DNA from: Akkermansiaceae bacterium
GTDB taxonomy: Bacteria; Verrucomicrobiota; Verrucomicrobiia; Verrucomicrobiales; Akkermansiaceae
Length of the DNA: 5,900 bases
NCBI GenBank assembly: GCA_028293225.1
Contig: JAQGPE010000766.1
Location: 1-5,900 of the forward strand
Direction: 5' to 3'
Shown here piece by piece: positions 1 through 5,900 of this stretch. How positions within the stretch are numbered: the stretch's first letter is position 1; each line of letters starts with the position of its first letter. The translations under genes and the position numbers were made by a program. Below the pieces are notes generated by a model. That model worked only from the letters and a program-made list of their open reading frames with translations. It ran no database searches and was not told where the DNA came from.

Positions 1-513
1 CGCATGGTGGCCGCCATGGCTGATCCGGAGGCCGCCTGCGTCAGCGCGAAATGGGATGACGATCCCTACTACAGCGACCGGGTAAGCTGGGAGGAGATCC
101 GGGAAAAGGGCCTCAAGTTCGGCTCCATTTACTCGAACAGCATGGGCATGTTCCGCCGCGCCTTCTGGGAGGAGGCGGCCTTTGACGAGGGTCTCTCCGG
201 CTGCGAGGACTACGCCTGGGCGATCGAACAACTGCACCGCGGGCATGTCTGCCTGCGGATGGATTTTCCCTTCACCTACGAGCGCTCCCGCAACGACCGC
301 GTCCACGAGCTGTGCCTGGCCACGCATTTGCTGGCGAAAAAGCACGGGCTGGAGGTCGCCTGGATGGGTGCCAAGGGAACGGTGAAGGAACTCATCAAAG
401 TCACGGGTCAGCGTTTGTTAGGCCGTGGCGACTTCGAGGCGCTGGCGGCGAAACAGATGGAGCACCGTGAAAAACTGCGGGCTTGGTTCGACAGCCGCCG
501 CACCACCGTCTAA
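1..513 (+). CDS. Glycosyltransferase family 2-like protein, C-terminal part (5' end outside window)
   Basis: The reading frame is open through base 1, so this is the last 170 residues of a longer protein; the N-terminal nucleotide-sugar half, with its DXD metal site, would lie upstream. The visible part fits the acceptor half of GT-A fold, family 2 (rhamnosyltransferase-like) enzymes. It has the segment YSNSMGMFRRAFWEE near residues 44-58, followed by FDEGLSGCEDYAWAIEQL around 61-78. In this family an ED pair at this position (here E69-D70) supplies the catalytic base. A basic tail rich in charged helix (about 140-170) follows, with no membrane segment. The likely role is transfer of a sugar from an activated nucleotide donor onto a surface polysaccharide or glycolipid at the cytoplasmic face; donor and acceptor cannot be told. 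The TAA stop lies 15 bases before the TSUP permease gene, suggesting an operon. Internal ATG codons at bases 4 and 16 are not credible starts because the homologous region begins earlier. Confidence 0.8.
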   Translation, partial: RMVAAMADPEAACVSAKWDDDPYYSDRVSWEEIREKGLKFGSIYSNSMGMFRRAFWEEAAFDEGLSGCEDYAWAIEQLHRGHVCLRMDFPFTYERSRNDRVHELCLATHLLAKKHGLEVAWMGAKGTVKELIKVTGQRLLGRGDFEALAAKQMEHREKLRAWFDSRRTTV

Positions 514-515
514 GC

Positions 516-520
516 GGGAG
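516..520 (+). promoter_or_regulatory. Shine-Dalgarno site for the TSUP permease (GTG start)
   Basis: GGGAG lies 8 bases before the GTG at 529-531, directly after the TAA of the glycosyltransferase gene. It supports GTG as the start: the protein then begins MAVPLSVTAY and runs straight into the first membrane helix, as expected for the family. Confidence 0.6.
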
Positions 521-528
521 CTTCTTCC

Positions 529-1296
529 GTGGCCGTCCCGCTTTCCGTCACCGCCTATCTGCTGCTCTTCCTGGCTGGACTGGCCGGCGGGTTCATCGAC
601 GCGATTGCCGGTGGTGGCGGGCTGATCACGCTGCCGGCTCTTTTGACCGCAGGTCTCCCGCCCGGGTTGGCGCTGGGGACGAACAAGCTGCAGTCGGCCT
701 GCGGAACGACCCTTGCCGTGATCCGCTATGGCCGTGCCGGCCTGATGACCACGCCATGGATGTGGCTGGCGGTGGCGTGCGCCTTTTTCGCCAGCATGGC
801 CGGGGTGCGGGCGCTGACCTATCTGGACCAGGAGCAGTTGAAGCGCCTCATCCCATGGTTGTTGGCGGGCGTGTCAGTCTATACCGCCTGCAACCGGCGC
901 TTTGGCATTCATCTCGGCGAACAGCGGATGAAGCCGGTGATCTTCGCGGTGCTCTTCGGGATCGTGATCGGTTTCTACGACGGCTTCTTCGGGCCGGGCA
1001 CGGGGTCTTTCTGGACGCTCGGGCTGGTGACTCTGTTAGGTTTGGAGCTGCGCGGTGCGACGGGCTATACGAAGGCGGCCAATCTCGCGAGCAACGTGGG
1101 TTCGTTGTTCCTTTTCATCCCCGGCGGGCAGGTGCATTTCCAGGTCGCCGGAGCGATGATCGCCGGGCAACTGATCGGCGCCCGGCTGGGCTCGGGCCTG
1201 GTGATCACGAAAGGCGCCGCCTTCATCCGGCCGGTGTTCCTGGGCGTGGTCTTCCTGCTGACCCTGAAGCTGATCTGGAGCGCCTGGCACGGGTGA
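529..1296 (+). CDS. yfcA: YfcA-type TSUP (TauE/SafE) family membrane permease
   Basis: This is a 255-residue, very hydrophobic inner-membrane protein with about eight predicted helices, the usual size for the 4-toluene sulfonate uptake permease (TSUP) family. It carries the family's two related half-repeats. The first has GFIDAIAGGGGLITLPALL (residues 21-39) and GTNKLQ (50-55). The second has GFYDGFFGPGTGSF (148-161), KAANLASNVGSLFLF (182-196), and GQLIGARLGSGLV (213-225) followed by KG…IRP. These blocks agree closely with E. coli YfcA as I remember it, including GFYDGFFGP. Family members move sulfite, sulfoacetate, sulfolactate or other organosulfur anions; the substrate of the YfcA branch is not settled, so none is assigned. 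Translation starts at GTG behind GGGAG. It follows the glycosyltransferase gene by 15 bases and is probably co-transcribed with it. It is convergent with the next gene, with a 39-base gap and no convincing terminator. Confidence 0.93.
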   Translation: MAVPLSVTAYLLLFLAGLAGGFIDAIAGGGGLITLPALLTAGLPPGLALGTNKLQSACGTTLAVIRYGRAGLMTTPWMWLAVACAFFASMAGVRALTYLDQEQLKRLIPWLLAGVSVYTACNRRFGIHLGEQRMKPVIFAVLFGIVIGFYDGFFGPGTGSFWTLGLVTLLGLELRGATGYTKAANLASNVGSLFLFIPGGQVHFQVAGAMIAGQLIGARLGSGLVITKGAAFIRPVFLGVVFLLTLKLIWSAWHG

Positions 1297-1335
1297 GCTT
1301 CGAATCATGCTGTGCAGAGTGGCTGAGGCTTTCAC

Positions 1336-3315
1336 TCAGTTCTTGATCCACACGGCGATGAACTCCTTGGCGGTGGCCGGGTCGTTCAGGAAGATCTGAT
1401 TCTCCGCGGGCTCTGGCGTCTGGCCGTGTTTGCGGCGCAGGATGCGCATGCAGCCGTTGCCGCGGAAGGCAGGGCGGCGCTGGAGTTCCAGGGCGACGCG
1501 GCCCATGGTCATGCGGACGTTCACTTCGACGATGATCTTCAGCGCCAGTGAACCATCGGCGCGACGATGAACCATGGCGTCAACGCCGGCGGGACCGGTG
1601 TAGTCCGGGAGCAGGGAAGGGAGCGCGGCGGGTATCCTCTCGCCATACCAGGCCATCACGTCTGCCTGTTGGAAAAGGAAGGTTGCGACCTCCTCGTCGA
1701 GCATCGCGCCCCACTTGTGGGAGACGCGCGTGCCGGTGAAACGGCCCGCGGCATCGTTCTCCATCACCGTCATGCCCACCAGTTTTGCTCCGCCGCTGCT
1801 ACGATCCACATCGTAGAGAGCGGAGAAATCCAGCACGCGCCGCAGCCAGGGTTCGACGGTCACGCAGAGATGCTTCGCGATCGCCTGCTCCAGCCACAGC
1901 CGGTTCGCTTCCGGCGAGGAACGGGCGTCGATCCGGATATGCCCCCGTCCGGCGCAGGAGTGGACGGCCTTGACCAGTACGGCGTCTGCCGTAGCAAGTA
2001 GCGCGGCGATGGCCTGCTGCGCCTCCGCGACGCCGCGGCACAGCACCGCTCGCTCGCCGGGGCAATCCAGCATCTCCTCGAAACGCAGGCCGGTCTCCTT
2101 CGAAAGATACACCGCCGGAACCCCCGCCGACCACTGGTGCGGCAGCCTGGACGACACGTTTCCGGCCAGCGGCTCAAGCAATGCCGCCGCATCCGGCGAC
2201 CAGGCCCACGGCCGCAACCCGCCGAGTTTCCGGTCCGCGAGCGTCGCCAGGTCCTTCCGCTCGATGATCTCCGGCAGCTCCAGCCCGGCGCGTTTCAGCG
2301 ATTCCAGATGGGCATCGGACGGTCGCTTCCTCAGCAGCGCGATGTCGTCCTGCCGGCACCAGGCAAAGGTCAGGATCTCCAGGTCCTCGTCCAGCGCCAC
2401 CGCGAACTTGTTCGGTGTATAGGCACAGCCCGACACCGCCGCCATCACCTGTGACTCCGCATCCGGATTGAACCACGTCACCACCGGCGTGCGGCCGCGC
2501 GACTGGCCGTGGAGTTCCAGGCGGCGGATGAAATCCTCATCGAACCCGGCCAGGCGGCGGCCCTCGGCATTGAAGGGCGCCACGCCTTTCGCCCGGGCGG
2601 GAGTGAGCGGTGCGGGCTGGCTGCGGCAGAAGCTTTCCCAGTCCGATTCGGATCCCTTCTTCCAGTGGCGGAACCATTTCACCCCGTGGCCGACGTGGCC
2701 GATCTCGTCCTGATAGATTTTTTCCAGCACCGCTGCCGTACCGGGATCGCCAGCCTCGCGGAACAGCACTGCGTAGTGCTTGGAGAAATCCAGATTCGCC
2801 TGCTCGAAGGTCAGGTTCAGCCGCGTCACGAAGTCCACCGGGCTCTCGGCTGGCGAGACCAGTTTCCAGAAGAAATCGTTCAGCGGCAGCTCGCCGAAGT
2901 GGACGCCGCATTCCTTCATCCGCCGCAGATACATCAGGGTGTGCATCTGCTCCTCCCGCATGGCCGCGTAGACCCCGGCGCGATACTCCGCCGGCGCGTC
3001 AGGGAATTTCAGCAGGGCCAGCGCCATCAGCTCCGCGGCCAGCAGTTCGTGATTGGCCAGGAAATGCAGCATCGTCCCGCGCTCGCGGTCGTCGTGGAGG
3101 CGGTTGATCCCCGGGAAATCCACTTTCACGCCGCGGGGTCCCATCCTCAGTTCATCGGGCCGGCCGGGGGCGTCGCGGGAGGTGAGGATCAGCGGCGGTC
3201 CCAGCGCATCGTCACGGAGCCCGGCGGGAGCCATTTCCAGCTTCTCCTCCAGAGTCGTTGCGAACAGGATTCGCTCGGCGGCCTCGCGCATCGTCTGCGT
3301 CTGCATTGAGGCCAT
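1336..3315 (-). CDS. DUF455 ferritin-like domain fused to an ATP-grasp domain
   Basis: This is a 659-residue, cytoplasmic-looking protein without signal peptide or membrane helices. Residues ~10-268 match the DUF455 ferritin-like family (related to the MiaE/ferritin fold). Likely metal ligands are visible in helix motifs: NHELLAAE (E90, E95), REEQMH (E121/E122, H125), FEQANLDF (E171) and DEIGHVGHG (E204, H207), the two E-x-x-H pairs typical of di-iron four-helix bundles. Residues ~271-440 form a linker or pre-ATP-grasp lobe (WFNPDAE, RPWAWSP). Residues ~440-625 look like ATP-grasp: VLVKAVHSCAGRGHIRI (447-463, nucleotide lysine plus glycine loop), VEPWLRRVLDFS (487-498), GPAGVDAMV (574-582) and VEVNVRMTMGRVALEL (596-611), whose E597/N599/R601 fit the Mg-ATP site. 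ATP-grasp enzymes join a carboxylate to an amine or thiol through an acyl-phosphate; the substrate is unknown. The ATG at 3313-3315 is the first in frame, but AAAGGA lies 16 bases upstream, too far for a normal ribosome site; M4 or M9, or a CTG at 3322-3324, are alternatives. Confidence 0.85.
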   Translation of the reverse strand: MASMQTQTMREAAERILFATTLEEKLEMAPAGLRDDALGPPLILTSRDAPGRPDELRMGPRGVKVDFPGINRLHDDRERGTMLHFLANHELLAAELMALALLKFPDAPAEYRAGVYAAMREEQMHTLMYLRRMKECGVHFGELPLNDFFWKLVSPAESPVDFVTRLNLTFEQANLDFSKHYAVLFREAGDPGTAAVLEKIYQDEIGHVGHGVKWFRHWKKGSESDWESFCRSQPAPLTPARAKGVAPFNAEGRRLAGFDEDFIRRLELHGQSRGRTPVVTWFNPDAESQVMAAVSGCAYTPNKFAVALDEDLEILTFAWCRQDDIALLRKRPSDAHLESLKRAGLELPEIIERKDLATLADRKLGGLRPWAWSPDAAALLEPLAGNVSSRLPHQWSAGVPAVYLSKETGLRFEEMLDCPGERAVLCRGVAEAQQAIAALLATADAVLVKAVHSCAGRGHIRIDARSSPEANRLWLEQAIAKHLCVTVEPWLRRVLDFSALYDVDRSSGGAKLVGMTVMENDAAGRFTGTRVSHKWGAMLDEEVATFLFQQADVMAWYGERIPAALPSLLPDYTGPAGVDAMVHRRADGSLALKIIVEVNVRMTMGRVALELQRRPAFRGNGCMRILRRKHGQTPEPAENQIFLNDPATAKEFIAVWIKN

Positions 3316-3359
3316 GCTTGGCAGCGCGCAGTCCTTTCGACCACGAAAAAGCGGCCAAG

Positions 3360-3394
3360 AAAAAGGCCCGCGATGGGGAGGGCATCGCGAGCCT
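3360..3394 (-). terminator. Intrinsic terminator after the discoidin/PEP-CTERM gene
   Basis: Arms 3364-3375 and 3383-3394 pair over 12 positions with a single mismatch around a 7-base loop. On the - strand the GC-rich stem ends in a run of five T (3364-3360, the first within the stem). It lies about 40 bases after the TGA stop of the upstream gene (3433-3435) and just before the DUF455-ATP-grasp gene, so the latter probably has its own promoter or depends on read-through. Confidence 0.8.
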
Positions 3395-3399
3395 GGTCA

Positions 3400-3418
3400 G
3401 ACCGGATGGAATCCGGTC
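3400..3418 (-). other. Perfect 8-bp hairpin preceding the terminator
   Basis: GACCGGAT (3400-3407) and ATCCGGTC (3411-3418) form a perfect inverted repeat with a 3-base loop. It sits between the stop codon of the discoidin-like gene and the intrinsic terminator. No T-run follows it, so it is not itself a classic terminator; it may be a stabilising 3'-UTR hairpin or part of a two-stem terminator. Confidence 0.5.
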
Positions 3419-3432
3419 AGAAGCATTTACTC

Positions 3433-4533
3433 TCAGTTACGGCGGCGGCGGAAGCCGGCCATGCCGAAGACGCCGACCATGCCCAGCAGGGCGGAGGAGG
3501 CTTCCGGAATGACGTAACCGTCGACCTGGAAATCACCGATCTGCATGGAGTTCGCGTTGACGGTGTCGAACAGGCTATTGGCGACAAAACCGTAGGCTTT
3601 GTAGATCGTGCCGTCCGTGGTGTAAGGGATCGTCACACCGGTGGTGCTGCGCGCGGCAGGCAGCTGCGCGGAGGTGAACGTTCCGGCCAGGATGGTGGAC
3701 CACACTCCGGCGCTGTTTTGGCCGTAGATCGTGTAGTTCAGGGGGTCACGGGCCTGGACATCGCCAGCAGTGGTAAAGGTGAAGCCGCTCGGGACGGTGT
3801 TGCCCACGGAGGGGTAGACCACGAAGCCGGTGCCTTCCTTGCCGAAGTTCAGGTACTTCGTCGCTGGATTGCCATCGACCACCTTGTTCGGCTGCTCGGC
3901 GAAGGCGGAGCTGTTCGGGAAGTTGCCCGTCCAGCTGGTTCCCGCCACCGTGGTGGCAGTGAACTTGGTGCCGGTCGCGCCGGCACCGCTGTAGAGATTT
4001 GCCTCGGAGATCTGCAGGGAGTTCGCCGTGCCCGGGGTATCCTTCAGTGTCGGGAAAACCAACCAATAGGAGCTGTAGGAAGCCGTATTGGTGAGGTTCA
4101 GAGACGAGACTGAGCCGCGGGTGTCGGAGAGCGACAAAGCTCCGGTCCCGATGAGCGTCCAGCCGTTGCTGACCGCGTTCGAGGCGCTGGAAGTGTTGAT
4201 CGAGGCGTCGTTGGAACCCAGCAGCAGGTAGGAGGTGGGGTCACGCTCCGCGGCGTCGCCACCAGTCGTGAAACCGAGGCTCTGGACCGTGAACGGGCTC
4301 GAACCGGTGTAGATGATACCGCTGTTGTAGCGGCCGAAGTTCAGGTACTTGCTATTCGGATCACCGTCCGTCGCTTTATCGGCGGTTTGGCCGGCGTTCG
4401 GGTTGCTGTCGGAATTAAGGCTGATGCCGTAGACGGCGTCACCAGGGGCAATCAGGGAGACGGCGTGGGCAGGCAGAGTGGCACCAAGCGCCAATCCAGC
4501 CAGCATCAGCCGGGTGGTTCTTTTTGTGATCAT
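3433..4533 (-). CDS. Secreted protein with two discoidin-like domains and PEP-CTERM-like sorting tail
   Basis: This 366-residue exported protein starts with a clear Sec signal peptide (MITKRTTRLMLAGLALGATLPAHA, basic start, hydrophobic core, AHA cleavage site near residue 24). Two similar domains follow, about 26-182 and 190-339. Each repeats the same blocks: DKATDGDPNSKYLNFG versus NKVVDGNPATKYLNFG, FTTGGDAAERDPTSY versus FTTAGDVQARDPLNY, and NSLQI versus NSMQI. This pattern fits F5/8 type C (discoidin)-like beta-sandwiches, which commonly bind carbohydrate with help from a Ca ion near the D-G-D/N loop. The C-terminus is a tripartite exosortase signal: PEASSALL (343-350), a hydrophobic helix, then RRRRN, with PEA in place of the usual PEP. 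Members are exported, clipped by an exosortase and thought to be attached to the outer surface or exopolysaccharide. No binding partner is known. The start ATG has no evident Shine-Dalgarno sequence. A terminator and hairpin follow the TGA stop. Confidence 0.88.
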   Translation of the reverse strand: MITKRTTRLMLAGLALGATLPAHAVSLIAPGDAVYGISLNSDSNPNAGQTADKATDGDPNSKYLNFGRYNSGIIYTGSSPFTVQSLGFTTGGDAAERDPTSYLLLGSNDASINTSSASNAVSNGWTLIGTGALSLSDTRGSVSSLNLTNTASYSSYWLVFPTLKDTPGTANSLQISEANLYSGAGATGTKFTATTVAGTSWTGNFPNSSAFAEQPNKVVDGNPATKYLNFGKEGTGFVVYPSVGNTVPSGFTFTTAGDVQARDPLNYTIYGQNSAGVWSTILAGTFTSAQLPAARSTTGVTIPYTTDGTIYKAYGFVANSLFDTVNANSMQIGDFQVDGYVIPEASSALLGMVGVFGMAGFRRRRN

Positions 4534-4584
4534 GGTTTTAAACGGATCTAGGGGGTAACCGTAGGATCAAGATTGGGTTTAGTC

Positions 4585-4620
4585 GGCTTCGCTTTTTTTG
4601 GAAGAAAAAAGTGCGAGGCT
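4585..4620. repeat. Imperfect inverted repeat upstream of the PEP-CTERM-like gene
   Basis: GGCTTCGC (4585-4592) pairs imperfectly with GCGAGGCT (4613-4620), continuing into a T-run/A-run stem with a 2-base bulge and a loop near 4600-4604. It is 52-87 bases before the start codon on the - strand, so it could be a 5'-leader hairpin or a protein-binding site. The two imperfect positions are G-U wobbles on + strand RNA but mismatches on - strand RNA. Confidence 0.35.
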
Positions 4621-4624
4621 TACA

Positions 4625-4650
4625 ATGAGCGTCTTACATGGACGGCTCAT
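4625..4650. repeat. Inverted repeat in the intergenic region
   Basis: ATGAGC+GTC (4625-4633) pairs with GAC+GCTCAT (4641-4643, 4645-4650), nine base pairs with one bulged G and a 7-base loop. It lies between the glutaminase-like gene's terminator and the PEP-CTERM-like gene. It has no T-run, so it is more likely an operator or leader element than a terminator. Confidence 0.4.
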
Positions 4651-4659
4651 CCAGACACG

Positions 4660-4692
4660 AAAAAGGGGCATGGATGCGATCCATGCCCCTTT
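4660..4692 (-). terminator. Strong intrinsic terminator of the glutaminase-like gene
   Basis: AAAGGGGCATGGAT (4662-4675) and its exact complement (4679-4692) form a perfect 14-bp stem with a 3-base GCG loop. On the - strand the stem runs into five T (4664-4660). It starts 17 bases after the TAG stop at 4710-4712 and separates this gene from the PEP-CTERM-like gene downstream. Confidence 0.9.
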
Positions 4693-4709
4693 CTTTAGAA
4701 GACCTTGCT

Positions 4710-5900
4710 CTATCTCTTCTTCACGCCCGGGCGGACTTCCACCACAGCCACGTCGACGAATTGGCCGCCGCCGGTCTGGTGGCACTGAACCGCTATGATG
4801 TTCTTGCCGGGCTTTAGAGCGGCCTTGCCGGCCTTGCTGAGTTCCACGACCTGATAGTCGGTCGTGAAGCCGCCGGCGCTGGCGGCAGGCACTCCATTGA
4901 TGAAAACGGTGAGGTCTTCGTCGTGATAGGAGTAGATGGCCACGTTGTCCGGAATGCGGGAAGGCAGGGTCACTTCCTTGCGCATCCAGATGTCGCTGTT
5001 CGTCCACGGGGTCTTGATCTTCGCACGCGGCACGCCGCCCGCGCCGAAGCCCGCTTCGCCGGTTTTCCAGGCGGAGTCGTTGAACTTCGCGTCCGACCAG
5101 TCATCAGCCGGCTTGTCAGTGGTGTACTGCCACTTGTTGTCGCCCTTGTTGTCGTTGGCGGTCGGGGTCAGGTTGATCACCACCGGTGCCACATAGTCAG
5201 GCATCGGAGCCCAGTTGGCGGCCTTGGTCTTGTCCTGACTCGCATATTTTTTCCACAGGGCCTTGTCGTAGAGGGCCTGGATGAAGACGCCGCCGACCAC
5301 CGGGCGGGCGGTGAAGCCTTCTTTCCTGGCGTTGATGGTGCCGTACCAGTCGGGCATCGGCGCGCGGTCCGGGCTTTCGTTGAGGAACTTGAAGATCGGG
5401 TCGATGATCGCTTCGAAGTCACCCTTGTCCTGGGTCAGGGTGGCGGTCCACACGCACCAGTCGAGCTTGGTGTAGTCGCGGCGGTTGTCCAGCGGCAGGC
5501 CGTAGAGGTTGATCTTGGTCTTATAGAAGGCCAATTCGGTCTTCGCGACTTCAGCCGGGAACAGGTCCAGGCCGAGGATGCGGTCCCAGACCATGTTGTA
5601 CTTCTGGCTCCAGGAACCCGGCTTGTCGAAGGCGAGGCGGTAGTGGTCGCCGTCCTTGGCTTCCTTCACCCAGCGCTCGGCGAACTGCTTGGCGATCTTC
5701 GCGTACTGCTCGCCCTTGGCCTTGTCGCCGCGCATGTCGCACAGCTTGCCAAAAGCGCTGATGCCGCAGATGGCCTTCACGCTCAGGTTGACGTTGTGGG
5801 CCATGTGACCGGCGAAGTCGTCGGTGCAAAGCTGGTTGGCCGGGTCAAAGCCTTCTTTCTTCAGGTATTCCGCCCACTGTTCCAGACGGTCCCAGTAGAG
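4710..5900 (-). CDS. GtaA/DUF1793 glutaminase-like protein with C-terminal galactose-binding-like domain (5' end outside window)
   Basis: The frame stays open to base 5900, so the visible 396 residues are the C-terminal part; the internal ATG at 5804 lies within conserved sequence and is not the start. Visible residues ~1-240 match the C-terminal catalytic-type region of GtaA-like proteins (DUF4965/DUF1793, probably an alpha-barrel of the six-hairpin type). Blocks include QLCTDDFAGHMAHNVNLS (23-40), KYNMVWDRILGLDLFP (100-115), YGLPLDNRR (133-141), YTKLDWCVWTA (143-153) and VVGGVFIQAL (201-210). The fungal reference enzyme is an extracellular glutaminase; many bacterial relatives carry the name without tests, and activity on glutamine is not proven here. 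After a linker, residues ~257-389 form a beta-sandwich like the galactose-binding domain attached to glycoside hydrolases (DDWSDAKFNDSAWKTGEAGFG; then WMRKEVTL, VFINGVPA, LKPGKNIIAVQ). This suggests an exported enzyme that docks on a polymer. A signal peptide would be upstream. It ends in a strong terminator. Confidence 0.85.
   Translation of the reverse strand, partial: LYWDRLEQWAEYLKKEGFDPANQLCTDDFAGHMAHNVNLSVKAICGISAFGKLCDMRGDKAKGEQYAKIAKQFAERWVKEAKDGDHYRLAFDKPGSWSQKYNMVWDRILGLDLFPAEVAKTELAFYKTKINLYGLPLDNRRDYTKLDWCVWTATLTQDKGDFEAIIDPIFKFLNESPDRAPMPDWYGTINARKEGFTARPVVGGVFIQALYDKALWKKYASQDKTKAANWAPMPDYVAPVVINLTPTANDNKGDNKWQYTTDKPADDWSDAKFNDSAWKTGEAGFGAGGVPRAKIKTPWTNSDIWMRKEVTLPSRIPDNVAIYSYHDEDLTVFINGVPAASAGGFTTDYQVVELSKAGKAALKPGKNIIAVQCHQTGGGQFVDVAVVEVRPGVKKR

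Noticed and set aside
1323..1339. Possible bidirectional terminator between the convergent genes
   Set aside because: The stem is only 5 bp (CTGAG/CTCAG), overlaps the stop codon of the - strand gene, and has no T-run on either strand.
483..1346. 287-residue open frame on the + strand overlapping the permease gene
   Set aside because: It runs out of frame with a clearly recognised TSUP protein, is rich in R/G/A/P as expected of a GC-rich shadow frame, and shows no domain.
2509..3309. 266-residue + strand open frame opposite the DUF455 domain
   Set aside because: It is antisense to a strongly recognised domain, arises from codon bias on the other strand, and has no recognisable motif or ribosome site.
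3373..4113. 246-residue + strand open frame opposite the discoidin-like gene
   Set aside because: It starts within the terminator hairpin and is the antisense of a signal-peptide-bearing, internally duplicated protein.
4545..4570. Possible - strand promoter (TTGATC and TAGATC) for the PEP-CTERM-like gene
   Set aside because: The boxes are only 14 bases apart and the -10 match is poor, so no promoter is called.
4579..5007. 142-residue - strand open frame overlapping the end of the glutaminase-like gene
   Set aside because: It is a shifted frame of the galactose-binding-like domain and reads through the terminator; low-complexity Q/R/G composition.

Overview
The window looks like chromosomal DNA from a GC-rich Gram-negative bacterium, most probably of the phylum Verrucomicrobiota (Luteolibacter/Haloferula-like). 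The pointers are a secreted protein with a C-terminal exosortase-type sorting tail of the 'PEASSALL…RRRR' kind, a large GtaA-type secreted glutaminase-like protein, and a ferritin-like/ATP-grasp fusion. The phylum call is an inference from family memory, not from a search. All of the sequence is explained by five protein genes and short intergenic spaces. No RNA gene, CRISPR array, insertion sequence or phage gene was seen. The longest non-coding stretch is 176 bases (4534-4709).

Left part, + strand (1-1296). The 3' end of a family 2-like glycosyltransferase gene enters from the left edge and stops at 513. Fifteen bases later, a YfcA-type TSUP (TauE/SafE) membrane permease begins at a GTG codon behind a good Shine-Dalgarno site. 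The pair is probably co-transcribed, although their functions have no obvious link. The permease gene converges on the next gene with only 39 bases between stop codons.

Middle and right part, - strand (1336-5900). Read in transcription order, from the right edge leftwards, there are three genes. First is a 5'-truncated GtaA/DUF1793 glutaminase-like protein with an added C-terminal galactose-binding-like domain. Second is a secreted protein with two discoidin-like (F5/8 type C-like) domains and a PEP-CTERM-like anchor. Third is a 659-residue protein joining a DUF455 ferritin-like, probably di-metal, domain to an ATP-grasp ligase domain. A strong intrinsic terminator follows each of the first two genes, so the three are probably separate transcription units despite sharing a strand.

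The least described element is the DUF455-ATP-grasp fusion: a putative di-iron domain and an ATP-dependent carboxylate-ligase domain in one chain, with no accompanying pathway genes in view. Next in interest are the duplicated discoidin-like exosortase substrate with a PEA instead of PEP motif, and the hairpin-rich 176-base gap upstream of it.
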